Shown here: positions 16,860 to 25,545 of the stretch, one piece after another
Position numbering within the stretch: the first letter of the stretch is position 1
Layout: each line of letters begins with the position of its first letter
Program-made: the position numbers and the translations under genes
Assembly: GCF_003202155.1 (NCBI RefSeq)
Contig: NZ_QFLI01000015.1
Location: 1-64,000 of the forward strand
DNA from: Marinifilum breve
GTDB lineage: Bacteria > Bacteroidota > Bacteroidia > Bacteroidales > Marinifilaceae
Direction of reading: 5' to 3'
DNA length: 64,000 nt
The notes under the pieces: model-generated
The model's input: only the letters and a program-made list of their open reading frames with translations
What the model was told of the DNA's origin: nothing
Databases searched by the model: none

Positions 16860-19800
16860 TTAATCTAAATTTACTTTTGATTCTTTGACTTTAGGCTCTA
16901 CATCCCTTGGATCAATTTTATAGCCTTCCCAAATTTGTTTTGAATATCGTTTCAAATCATTCAATATCATGATTAAAACAGGGAAAAACAGCAAAATAAA
17001 CATCGTTCCAATCAGTACTCCATATGCCAAAGCAATAGCCATTGGAATTAGGAATTTTGCCTGGAATGAATTTTCAAGGATCAGCGGATAAAGACCAACT
17101 GATGTTGTAATAGTTGTCAAAACAATGGCTCTAAATCTTGCTTTTCCTGCCTCTTTAACCGCCGAAACCGGAAGCATTCCTTCTTGAATCAAGGAATTGT
17201 ATTTGGATAGGAATACCACAGCATCGTTAATAATTACACCCGATAAAGCAACCATTCCCCAAACACTTAGCATCGAAACAGGAAACCCTTCCACTCCATG
17301 TCCCCATGCAGATCCTAAAAATCCTAATGGAACCATCATTAAAACAATGATACCTTGAGTAAAACTTCTAAAGTGAATCATCACAATAAAAATGATAATC
17401 ATGAATGCAATTGAGAAATAAAGCATCAATTCCTCAGCATCCTCCTTCGAACGTTTTTGCTGCCCTTGATATTCGGTTCTCACGCCTGGAAATCTATTAT
17501 CCAGTTCTGGGAAAATATTCGCCTCTACATATTCTAATATCGGAGGAACAGGTTCGTTTGGATCCAAAAGTTCTGCCTCAACCCTAATCTCACGAGATCC
17601 GTTATAGCGTTGTATACTTACAGGTCCGCGCTGTATATCATATTCAATCAGTTCTGACAAAGGAAAGGCGCCCTTGGGTGTTCTAATCCTCATATCCTCC
17701 ATTTGTCCGATAAATACTCTATCACTTTTAGGATATCGAACCCAAACCTTTATTTCATCTTTTCCTTCCTGCAAACGCTGAGCTTGACCTCCAAAAAAAC
17801 CTTGTCTTATCTGAGATGTAATGGTTCTAATGTCCATACCCAGATAATAAGCTTTTGGTTTTAACCTAAGCCTCACCTCTCTACTTCCAAGTGGATTATT
17901 GTCACTAATGTTATAAAGCGATGCCATTTTTCGAAGTTCATCCTGAAAAAATTGATTGGCACGATTTAGCTCATCCAAATCGCTTCCCAATAAACTTACC
18001 GAAACGGGTGCTCCCCATCTATTAAAAGCTCCAATGGTGAACTTTTCAGCTTCGGGTACTTCACCAATTTTTGCTTTTACCCGGTTTGTAATCTCAAAAC
18101 TAGAAATCGGAGCTCCTTCCATATCGCGAAGCATAACCCACATATTTCCTGCATGTGGACCATTTTCCTGTCCACTAAATGATGAACCGGTTGACACACC
18201 TGTATATTGAATATAGCTGGTTGTATCATTGTATTCATTCATGATATCATCATTCACTTCCCAGACTGCTTTCTCAAAATCTTTAAGGTAGGCAGTTGTA
18301 ATATCTTTATTGCTTCCTGGCTTAAAGGCTACATTGATATTGAACGAATCGAAAGGCATATTCGGAAAGAATGTACTCTTAATCAATCCTCCACTAAACA
18401 AACCATAGGTTATTAATATGAGAGCAAGAGGTGTAAACACAACAAACCATCGCCATTCAACTACCCAATTTAAAACATCAGCATAAACCTTGTCACGCAT
18501 GAATATGATGCCTTTTTCAATTTTATCTCTGAATCGATTAAATGCATTCTTTTTTTTCTTCACATTTAAAACCACATCATTCCCAACATGGCTTGGTAAA
18601 ACAAAGAAACTTTCGAAGAGTGATAAGAAAAGGCAACCACAAACAACGAATGCCATCTCGTAAAGAAATTCCATATTTCCCGTTACCAATAACAATGGCG
18701 AAAATGCCACCATAGTGGTTGTAATGGAAGTTAATACTGCCGGTATTACTTCCAAAGTTCCATCAATGGCAGCTCTCCTCGGACTTTTTCCTTTCTCAAA
18801 ATGAGAGTAGATATTCTCTCCAATCACAATCCCATCATCCACCAGAATACCAATAATTAATATCATCCCGAAAAGAGAAATCATATTAATGGTAACGCCC
18901 ATTAGGTTGGCAATAATAAACATACCAAGAAAAGATGCTGGAATACCCCAGGCAACCCATAAGGCCAATCGGAAACTTAAGAATAATGCAAGAGCAATTA
19001 CCACCAAGCCCAGTCCATAGCCACCATTTTTATATAGTAGATCCAATCTGGATTTTAGCATGTCAACAAAGTCGAAAGTCACAATCATTTGTGCATCATC
19101 ATGACTGGCATTGAATTCTTCCACATACTGGTTACAAAATTCTGATATCTCTTTTAAATCTTCATTATTTAGCTTGTTTACAACAATGTAAACCGCTGGA
19201 TTTTGATTTACATAGGTAGAATTTGGAACATCCTGAAATTGAAAGTGAGTACTCGCTACATCTCTAATTCTAAGGTAACTCCCATCAGGATTTGCCTTTA
19301 AAATGATTTCTCCAATCTTATCAGGATCTACGGAACGGTTTCTACTTCTTATTAAAATCTCCTCAACCTCATTTTTAATGGTTCCCCCTGAAATATCAAT
19401 ATTATTACTTGCAATGGCGCGTGATATTTCACTGAAAGTAAGGTTGTACCTTCTTAAATTTTCTTCTTTAACTTCTACCGATAATTCTAACCTCGGAAAA
19501 CCCGAAAGACTAATCTGCGACATTTTTTTAGATCGCAGCAAATCATCATATATCTCATCGGCATATCTCTTTAAGGTGAGCAATTCTACATTACCAGTAA
19601 CAACCATATTAATAGCTGGGGTTGTCGACCTTCGTTTTGCAATTACTGCTTTCTCCGCTCCAGTTGGAAAACTTGGAATTCCATCCACCGCATTTTTAAT
19701 GTCGGCTAATGTTTCATCCAAATCGTATTCACCTGTAGTAGTAATAGTTACCCTGGAAAAACCTTCTGATGAAACCGAATTCATTTCCTTGATTCCAACA

Positions 19801-20024
19801 ATTCCACGAATCGCATCTTCAATTCTTGAAGTTATCCCTTCTTCTACCTCCTTCGGACTCGCTCCAGGATAAACCATTGAAACTGTAATGGTTTTGGATT
19901 CGGTTTGAGGAAAGAATGATTTTTTCATGAATACCAAAGAGGTAATTCCTGCAATAAGCAATAAGGCAATAATCATCTTTCCGTAAAACGGATACTTTAC
20001 AAATCTTGTAACAATTCTTTCCAT
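16860..20024 (-). CDS. RND family efflux pump permease (AcrB/HAE-type)
   Basis: A 1054-residue inner-membrane protein with the RND plan of 12 membrane helices and two large periplasmic loops. Visible landmarks are FFPQTESKTITVSMVYPGASPKEVEEGIT after helix 1, the GILVDDGIVIGENIYSHFEKG stretch in helix 4 that carries the proton-relay aspartates (DD), and the helix-10 counterpart LSGVIINDAVVFLSKYN. It exports drugs, lipophilic compounds or metabolites using the proton gradient. It starts 26 bases after the adaptor gene. The substrate cannot be inferred; it is not obviously of the CusA heavy-metal type. Confidence 0.94.
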   Translation of the reverse strand: MERIVTRFVKYPFYGKMIIALLLIAGITSLVFMKKSFFPQTESKTITVSMVYPGASPKEVEEGITSRIEDAIRGIVGIKEMNSVSSEGFSRVTITTTGEYDLDETLADIKNAVDGIPSFPTGAEKAVIAKRRSTTPAINMVVTGNVELLTLKRYADEIYDDLLRSKKMSQISLSGFPRLELSVEVKEENLRRYNLTFSEISRAIASNNIDISGGTIKNEVEEILIRSRNRSVDPDKIGEIILKANPDGSYLRIRDVASTHFQFQDVPNSTYVNQNPAVYIVVNKLNNEDLKEISEFCNQYVEEFNASHDDAQMIVTFDFVDMLKSRLDLLYKNGGYGLGLVVIALALFLSFRLALWVAWGIPASFLGMFIIANLMGVTINMISLFGMILIIGILVDDGIVIGENIYSHFEKGKSPRRAAIDGTLEVIPAVLTSITTTMVAFSPLLLVTGNMEFLYEMAFVVCGCLFLSLFESFFVLPSHVGNDVVLNVKKKKNAFNRFRDKIEKGIIFMRDKVYADVLNWVVEWRWFVVFTPLALILITYGLFSGGLIKSTFFPNMPFDSFNINVAFKPGSNKDITTAYLKDFEKAVWEVNDDIMNEYNDTTSYIQYTGVSTGSSFSGQENGPHAGNMWVMLRDMEGAPISSFEITNRVKAKIGEVPEAEKFTIGAFNRWGAPVSVSLLGSDLDELNRANQFFQDELRKMASLYNISDNNPLGSREVRLRLKPKAYYLGMDIRTITSQIRQGFFGGQAQRLQEGKDEIKVWVRYPKSDRVFIGQMEDMRIRTPKGAFPLSELIEYDIQRGPVSIQRYNGSREIRVEAELLDPNEPVPPILEYVEANIFPELDNRFPGVRTEYQGQQKRSKEDAEELMLYFSIAFMIIIFIVMIHFRSFTQGIIVLMMVPLGFLGSAWGHGVEGFPVSMLSVWGMVALSGVIINDAVVFLSKYNSLIQEGMLPVSAVKEAGKARFRAIVLTTITTSVGLYPLILENSFQAKFLIPMAIALAYGVLIGTMFILLFFPVLIMILNDLKRYSKQIWEGYKIDPRDVEPKVKESKVNLD

Positions 20025-20050
20025 CTCGTAATATCTGATTAATTACCAAA

Positions 20051-21169
20051 CTATTGTACCTGAACCTTCATATTCTCAGTAGCTTTTACTGGTGGCTCAA
20101 CTACAAGTAATTCACCTTCTTTCAGTCCGTTAAAAATCAATGAATTTTCATTTCTTTTTAAAACATTAATTCTCCTCGATTTCATTAACTCATTTTCCAA
20201 AACATATACCTTATTGGAACTGAAAACTGCAGTTCGAGGAATTTCCATAGCCTGTGCAATCTTTTTACCTTTGAATCGAGCAGTTAAAAATTGTCCTTGA
20301 TACAATTCTACATCACCTCTCTTATATAGCTTAACAAAGACCGAAACGGATTGAGTTCCTTGATCTACAAACTCAGATATACGAATCAACTTGCCCATAC
20401 AAAGTAATTCTCCTTTAGAATCCAAAATTTCTACCTCATCATTCAGTTGTAACCATTTTATGTCTTCCGATTCAATTGGTACTTGCAGTTCTAACTTGTT
20501 GGATTCAATGATACCAGCCAATTTTGAGCCCATTCCTGCTACCGACCCAACCTGCGTATTCACCTCTACAAAGGATCCATTAAAAGGTGCGTAAATGTTT
20601 CTCTTTTCCAATTTTACTTCAGCACTTTTAATGGCATAGTAATCTCCCAAAATATTTCGACTGGCCATAAATACTTTTTCCTGTGTAGTTTTAACTTTAG
20701 GCAATTCAGGAACATTATCATCCAAATCAATCGTATTGAAGAAACTCATCCAATTTTCGAAGTTATCGGCGTAATCTACCTTAATGTCTGGTAGATTTTC
20801 AGCCAACTTATTTAAGAAACGACTTTTTTGCGCCCGCAAATCCATTTTGGCATCCTTGTCATATATCTTAATCAGTAAATCGCCCTTCTTAAATTTCTGT
20901 CCCACTTTCAATGGTACTCCAGCTTCAACTATTCTACCAGCTACTTCAGAACTTAAATTCACTTCCAAATTAGAAGCTAACCTTCCTTTTTCAACAATAG
21001 GAGATTCAATATAGGAGTACTTAACTTTCTGAATCCTTACAGTAGGCAGCTTGTTATTATCTAAATTTTTGGCAGGATCTTCCTTCATGCCTTTCAAAAA
21101 CATTGCCAAAAACATTGCTATGCCTAATGTGGCTAGTACAAGAATGACAATTACGATTTTGCGATTCAT
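20051..21169 (-). CDS. RND efflux pump periplasmic adaptor (membrane fusion protein)
   Basis: A 372-residue protein with an N-terminal membrane anchor (IVIVILVLATLGIAMFLAMFL), then the lipoyl half-motif (NLEVNLSSEVAGRIVEAGVPLKVGQKFKKGDLLIKI, about 67-103), a coiled-coil hairpin, the second lipoyl half (KRNIYAPFNGSFVEVNTQVG), a beta-barrel and a C-terminal domain. It links the pump to TolC. It is the first gene of the three-gene efflux operon. No regulator is encoded beside it, so control is unknown. Confidence 0.93.
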   Translation of the reverse strand: MNRKIVIVILVLATLGIAMFLAMFLKGMKEDPAKNLDNNKLPTVRIQKVKYSYIESPIVEKGRLASNLEVNLSSEVAGRIVEAGVPLKVGQKFKKGDLLIKIYDKDAKMDLRAQKSRFLNKLAENLPDIKVDYADNFENWMSFFNTIDLDDNVPELPKVKTTQEKVFMASRNILGDYYAIKSAEVKLEKRNIYAPFNGSFVEVNTQVGSVAGMGSKLAGIIESNKLELQVPIESEDIKWLQLNDEVEILDSKGELLCMGKLIRISEFVDQGTQSVSVFVKLYKRGDVELYQGQFLTARFKGKKIAQAMEIPRTAVFSSNKVYVLENELMKSRRINVLKRNENSLIFNGLKEGELLVVEPPVKATENMKVQVQ

Positions 21170-21407
21170 ATAACTTATAGGTTTAGTATGTGGTTTGTTT
21201 TACCGGAGCTTTATAAAGCTATAAATATAAGATTTATAGGCAAAACAATCTTTGTAATTGGAAAACAAAATTCTTAATGAAGCGTTAATTTTCATTTAAA
21301 GCATAGCCAAAACTTCTTTACTTTTGTTTCTCGTTAAATACTGATAAGATTACACGAAATACCAAAAATATTTCCATTTTTATGCCACCTAAACTTATCT
21401 TTGCAAA

Positions 21408-21680
21408 ATGGATCAAGAAAAATATAACAGAATCAAACAACAGTTGCTGGATTCAACAAAATGGCCTTCGTTGTACATGTTTAAATTCATAGTACCTAAT
21501 AACGATGAAAAATTAAATGCTGTAAGAAATTTGTTTCCAAAAGAAACAGAATTCTCCTACAAAACATCAAGAGACATCCGATTTATTGGGGTAACAGTAA
21601 AAATAATGATGGACTCTGCTGAAGATGTAGTTGAAATCTATTCACGAGCACAAGGCATTCGAGGAATTATGGCATTATAA
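21408..21680 (+). CDS. DUF493 family protein
   Basis: A 90-residue protein matching the DUF493/YbeD fold. WPSLYMFKFIVPNNDEKLNAV begins a ferredoxin-like alpha/beta unit, with KTSRDIRFIGVTVKIMMDSAEDVVEIYSRAQGIRGIMAL as the second half. The usual 'Y.S.T..' motif of the proteobacterial family is replaced by 'FIGVTVK'. A small regulatory, ACT-like role has been suggested for the family; nothing here makes that more specific. It is monocistronic and divergent from the efflux operon. Confidence 0.85.
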   Translation: MDQEKYNRIKQQLLDSTKWPSLYMFKFIVPNNDEKLNAVRNLFPKETEFSYKTSRDIRFIGVTVKIMMDSAEDVVEIYSRAQGIRGIMAL

Positions 21681-21707
21681 TATAACGTCCATGATTGAGA
21701 GAAATAT

Positions 21708-21733
21708 AAGCTGATCTAAAATCGGCTTTTTTT
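21708..21733 (+). terminator. Terminator of the DUF493 gene
   Basis: aagctgat (21708-21715) pairs with atcggctt (21721-21728) and a run of eight T follows. Confidence 0.7.
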
Positions 21734-21908
21734 GTGCTCTTTTGTGAATGATATTACGGCTTTAAAATGTTCGGTTTCAAGATAAACTTACAGAAGGGCT
21801 TTTTTTTACTTTTTTTTCAATTCTCTACCAACCTTCAAAACACCAATAAAAACAAGCCATTCAGAAATAAAAAACAATACAACCAAATAAAAATCTTATT
21901 ATTTTTTC

Positions 21909-21920
21909 ACATACTAGTAT
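21909..21920. promoter_or_regulatory. 12-bp perfect palindrome upstream of the leader-peptide promoter
   Basis: CATACTAGTATG is a perfect dyad, 20 bases before a candidate -7 box. Its position suits an operator for a dimeric regulator of the downstream SusCD and peptidase genes. No cognate regulator is encoded nearby. Confidence 0.35.
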
Positions 21921-21940
21921 GTACTGGTAGTGTTTTTTTA

Positions 21941-21948
21941 TATATTTG
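21941..21948 (+). promoter_or_regulatory. Candidate Bacteroidota -7 promoter box
   Basis: TATATTTG fits the Bacteroidota housekeeping -7 consensus TAnnTTTG. A clear -33 TTTG is not seen. Transcription starting about 7 bases later would give an mRNA with the short ORF at 22029 in its leader. Confidence 0.4.
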
Positions 21949-22028
21949 CTGCAAAGGTTTTCAATTAAACCTGGAGATTGGATAAATGAAGTAGAATTTT
22001 AATTGTTCACACGTTAACATTCATTCCC

Positions 22029-22100
22029 ATGCAAACAACAACCGTTAGACTAGTATACAGACATTCTCATCGCGGATTATTCGAATGTCTTATTTGTTGA
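22029..22100 (+). CDS. Candidate leader peptide, 23 aa, with conserved GLFEC-x-IC end
   Basis: ATG at 22029 opens a 23-codon frame ending SHRGLFECLIC-stop, 282 bases before susC. The 24-codon ORF at 28236 ends SYKGLYECWIC-stop. In the last eleven codons they share S, G, L, E, C, I and C, with R/K, H/Y and F/Y as conservative changes. The differences between them include silent ones (TTA/TTG, TGT/TGC) and a different stop codon, which points to selection on the peptide. It has no signal peptide. A cis-acting leader peptide, sensed through the ribosome near the CxxC-stop, is the likely role; this is inference. I do not recognise a named family. Confidence 0.6.
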   Translation: MQTTTVRLVYRHSHRGLFECLIC

Positions 22101-22113
22101 TATCTCATCATAT

Positions 22114-22142
22114 TATTGAAATAGCTACCAACTATTTCAATA
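22114..22142 (+). promoter_or_regulatory. Leader hairpin after the first short ORF
   Basis: Eleven-base perfect arms (22114-22124, 22132-22142) enclose a short loop. The apical sequence AGCTACCAAC (22123-22132) recurs in the loop of a second hairpin at 22275-22303. A similar ATTGGAATAGCTA follows the second short ORF at 28368-28380. Confidence 0.5.
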
Positions 22143-22190
22143 CCACCTCAAATTAAGCCAATTAATTTATTTTAGAGAACTATTGGAGTA

Positions 22191-22208
22191 ATACTACCAT
22201 GGTAGTAT
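22191..22208. promoter_or_regulatory. 18-bp perfect palindrome in the susC leader
   Basis: ATACTACCATGGTAGTAT reads identically on both strands. It lies between the leader hairpins and susC. It could be an operator for a dimeric regulator or a leader hairpin; the sequence alone does not decide. Confidence 0.45.
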
Positions 22209-22274
22209 CTAGTGTTATGCATTAGAATTAAAATTGTGCACCAATAAGTTTTTGCCAAACGAAGAAATAAAGAA

Positions 22275-22303
22275 AACAGGGAAAGCTACCAACAATCCCT
22301 GTT
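22275..22303 (+). promoter_or_regulatory. Second leader hairpin before susC
   Basis: aacaggga (22275-22282) pairs with tccctgtt (22296-22303). Its loop carries a second copy of AGCTACCAAC (22284-22293). No U-run follows, so it is not a simple terminator. Confidence 0.45.
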
Positions 22304-22382
22304 ATCAAATATTAATCGTTTGTTGTTCTGCACGCATAAAAAATAAAGAACAACGAAACTAACTTTTAACGCATCTAAATTT

Positions 22383-25300
22383 ATGAAAAAAAATGCAAAA
22401 ACTGTTGCGCGGAATACGTCTGTGCAAAAGGGCTTGGTTTCATGGATAATGAAACTTTGCATCCTAGCTGTTTTAGTTGGTCCTCAACCGCTTCATGCAG
22501 CTGGATCTATGAAAACCAATGCAATTCAACAAAACCAAAAAACCATTACAGGTAAGGTTGTTGATGAGCAAAATCTACCGTTAATTGGTGTTAACATTCT
22601 TGTAAAAGGTACCACTATTGGTACAGTAACTGACTTTGATGGTAATTTTCAACTTGATGTTCCTGCGAATGGTGTTATCAAATTCTCATTCATTGGATAT
22701 CTTGATCAAGAAATTACAATTGGCAATGAAACTACCCTAAACATTGTGCTTAAGGAAGATGTTCAGGGCTTAAACGAGGTAGTTGTTGTAGGTTATGGAA
22801 CTCAGAAAAAATCTGATTTGACTGGTTCTGTATCCACAGTTGATGTTAATGACATTCAAAAAGTTAAAGCTCCTAACGCAATACAGTCTTTGCAGGGACA
22901 AGTTGCTGGGGTAAATGTACTTACAGCAAGTGGAGCTCCTGATGCCAGCATTGTGGTTCAAATTAGAGGTATTGGAACACTTAATAACAATGATCCTTTG
23001 TATATTATCGATGGAGTTCCTGGTAGAATGAGCTATCTGAATGCTGATGACATTGAATCAATTTCTGTTTTAAAAGATGGTGCTGCTGCAGCCATTTACG
23101 GTACTCGAGCAGCTAATGGTGTAGTAATCGTAAAAACCAAACGTGGATCTAAAAATAAAGCTCCGGTAATTTCTTTTTCTGCAGACTACTCTTTGTCAGA
23201 AGTTGCTGACAAATGGGATATGACTAACACTGAGGAATATATTGCCATCTACGAAAAAATCAAGCAAATGGAAATTGATGCTGATGAAAGTGGTAGTATA
23301 GACTATGGTTTATTCTATAAAAATTACAAAGATGGTACAAACACATATGCAAATACCGACTGGCAAGATGAAATGTTCCGTACCGCTGTTTCACAAAAAT
23401 ACAACCTACAAGTAAGCGGAGGTAACGAAAATGCGAACTTTAACCTTTCTGGAACTTACCAAGATCAAGAAGGAATCATGATTCAATCTGATTTAGAAAG
23501 ATATGGCTTACGTTTAAATTCAGACTATAAAAAAGGTCGTATTAAAATTGGAGAATCTGTATCTATTAACCGAAAAGTAGGTAATTCTGTTAATACAACT
23601 GGTTATGGAACCAATTATGACATGCTGTATTGTTTGCCTCTAATTTCTGTATATGATGAGAGCAACTTAGGTGGTTACGGTGGTTCAAAAGATGAAATGG
23701 GTAATTTTAAGAACCCTGTTGGTTCGGCAAAAATCCCGCAAACCGAATATACTGAAGATTACGTAACCATTGACGGATATGTGGAAGTAGAACTATTTAA
23801 AGGCCTTACTTACAGAATGAATGGAGGCCTACATACAACAAACTATTACTACAATAGCTTTACTCCTAAATACACAATGTCTAGTCAAGATTTTTTGGAT
23901 AAGTCTTCACTTTCTGAAACTCATAGCCGAACTAAAAAATGGGTATTAGAGCACACTTTAAACTACAACTATTCTATTGACAAACACAATGTAACTGCAT
24001 TAGTTGGATATACATCTGAAAAAACCAAATACAGACGCTTTTATGCATCTGGAAAAGAGTTCACTTCTGATTTAACTCCAGTTTTAGATCAAGCGCAATC
24101 AGAATACAATGTTGGAGGTTATAATGTTACAAGTGGTCTTCAATCTTATCTTGGACGATTTACTTATAACTTTGATAACATGTACTATTTGAGTGGTACA
24201 ATCAGAAGAGATGGATCTACCAGATTTGGTTCATCCCACAGGTATGGTAACTTCCCTTCAATCTCAGCTGGATATAGAATCAGTAAAGAAGAATTCTTCC
24301 CTTTTAAGGATATTGTTGATGATATGAAAATCAGAGCAAGTTGGGGAGAATTAGGTAACCAGGAAATTGGTAACTATCAATATCAGGCAACTCTTAGCAA
24401 AGGTTATCCATACGTATTCAATGGAAGTTCAGAGCCAAGTTTCGGGGTTATTAGTACTTCTTTCCCTAATACAGATGTAAAATGGGAAACAACAGTTTCC
24501 AGAAACGTTGGTATTGACCTTCAAATGCTAAACAATAAGATATCATTAACTGCGGAATACTTCAACAATAAAACAAAAGACATGTTAGTGTATGTTCCAA
24601 TACCTATGACTTTTGGCGGTGCAGGCTCTATTCTAAAAAATGCAGGTGAAATTGACAATAAAGGATTAGATTTCTCTCTAACCTATAGAAAAAATGAAGG
24701 TGATTTTACATTCTCAATTACTGGTAACTTGAGTACATTTAAGAACAAGGTAGTTAGTTTAGGTGAGTCAGATGAAGCAATTCCTGGAGGAAAAGTTGGA
24801 TACAATTCAGATTATACAACAAAAACACTTGTAGGAGGTAGCATTGCTGACTTTTATCTTTACCAAGCTGATGGCATATTCCAAAGCGATGCTGAAGTAC
24901 AAGCTCACAATAAGGATGGTCAATTAATTCAAAAAGATGCAAAAGCTGGGGATATCCGCTTCAAAGATGTAAACAATGATGGAGTTATAGATTCTGAAGA
25001 TAAAGTTAAATCGGGTTCATCTCTTCCTGATTTCGAATATGGATTGAACTTTAATGCTTCATTTAAGAACTTTGACTTATCACTTTACTTTCACGGTGTA
25101 AATGGGAATAAGCTTTTTAATGGTGTTCAATACAACACTGAAACCAGCACAGGATCTAGAAATTACTCTAGATCTGTTCTTAATGCTTGGTCTGAGTCTA
25201 ATAAAAACACAAGTGTTCCTAGATTAACTCATAATGATCCTAATAAGAACAATAGGGTATCTACCAGATTTCTTGAAAATGGTTCTTATTTAAGATTGAA

Positions 25301-25541
25301 AAACTTGCAAATCGGATATACAATACCTAAGAAACAACTAAACAAATTAGGTTTAGATCATTGTAGAGTATACATAAGTGCAAATAACCTATTTACCATC
25401 ACCGACTACACTGGATACGATCCTGAAATTGGTGGCGAAGCACCAAACAGTGACAGTAATGCTTTATACTGGAGAGGTGTTGACAATGGAGTTTACCCTC
25501 AATCTAAAACTTATAATGTAGGTGTACAATTAAACTTTTAA
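22383..25541 (+). CDS. SusC/RagA family TonB-dependent transporter
   Basis: A 1052-residue protein with a signal segment (WIMKLCILAVLVGPQPLHAAG, about 21-41), then a carboxypeptidase-regulatory-like domain (TGKVVDEQNLPLIGVNILVK, about 56-130), a plug (NEVVVVGYGTQKKSDLTGSV, AAIYGTRAANGVVIVKTKRG) and a barrel ending in NVGVQLNF. There is no STN domain and no sigma/anti-sigma pair, unlike the locus at 7835, so it must be controlled differently. The leader ORF and hairpins upstream are candidates. The neighbouring prolyl peptidases suggest it imports proline-containing peptides (inference). susD follows after 4 bases. Confidence 0.95.
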   Translation: MKKNAKTVARNTSVQKGLVSWIMKLCILAVLVGPQPLHAAGSMKTNAIQQNQKTITGKVVDEQNLPLIGVNILVKGTTIGTVTDFDGNFQLDVPANGVIKFSFIGYLDQEITIGNETTLNIVLKEDVQGLNEVVVVGYGTQKKSDLTGSVSTVDVNDIQKVKAPNAIQSLQGQVAGVNVLTASGAPDASIVVQIRGIGTLNNNDPLYIIDGVPGRMSYLNADDIESISVLKDGAAAAIYGTRAANGVVIVKTKRGSKNKAPVISFSADYSLSEVADKWDMTNTEEYIAIYEKIKQMEIDADESGSIDYGLFYKNYKDGTNTYANTDWQDEMFRTAVSQKYNLQVSGGNENANFNLSGTYQDQEGIMIQSDLERYGLRLNSDYKKGRIKIGESVSINRKVGNSVNTTGYGTNYDMLYCLPLISVYDESNLGGYGGSKDEMGNFKNPVGSAKIPQTEYTEDYVTIDGYVEVELFKGLTYRMNGGLHTTNYYYNSFTPKYTMSSQDFLDKSSLSETHSRTKKWVLEHTLNYNYSIDKHNVTALVGYTSEKTKYRRFYASGKEFTSDLTPVLDQAQSEYNVGGYNVTSGLQSYLGRFTYNFDNMYYLSGTIRRDGSTRFGSSHRYGNFPSISAGYRISKEEFFPFKDIVDDMKIRASWGELGNQEIGNYQYQATLSKGYPYVFNGSSEPSFGVISTSFPNTDVKWETTVSRNVGIDLQMLNNKISLTAEYFNNKTKDMLVYVPIPMTFGGAGSILKNAGEIDNKGLDFSLTYRKNEGDFTFSITGNLSTFKNKVVSLGESDEAIPGGKVGYNSDYTTKTLVGGSIADFYLYQADGIFQSDAEVQAHNKDGQLIQKDAKAGDIRFKDVNNDGVIDSEDKVKSGSSLPDFEYGLNFNASFKNFDLSLYFHGVNGNKLFNGVQYNTETSTGSRNYSRSVLNAWSESNKNTSVPRLTHNDPNKNNRVSTRFLENGSYLRLKNLQIGYTIPKKQLNKLGLDHCRVYISANNLFTITDYTGYDPEIGGEAPNSDSNALYWRGVDNGVYPQSKTYNVGVQLNF

Positions 25542-25545
25542 CCAA

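Noticed and set aside
21767-21985. 72-codon plus-strand frame, MFGFKINLQKGFFLLFF...
   Set aside because: Low-complexity Phe/Lys/Asn composition typical of AT-rich noncoding DNA; it overlaps the candidate promoter and palindrome of the susC leader.
22190-22220. ATG inside the 18-bp palindrome as a start of another short ORF
   Set aside because: The frame stops after seven codons and has no counterpart in the second leader.
22029-22320. Known metabolite riboswitch in the susC leader
   Set aside because: The conserved cores of SAM, cobalamin, TPP, FMN, glycine or T-box elements were not found; the structure is better described as short ORF plus hairpins.
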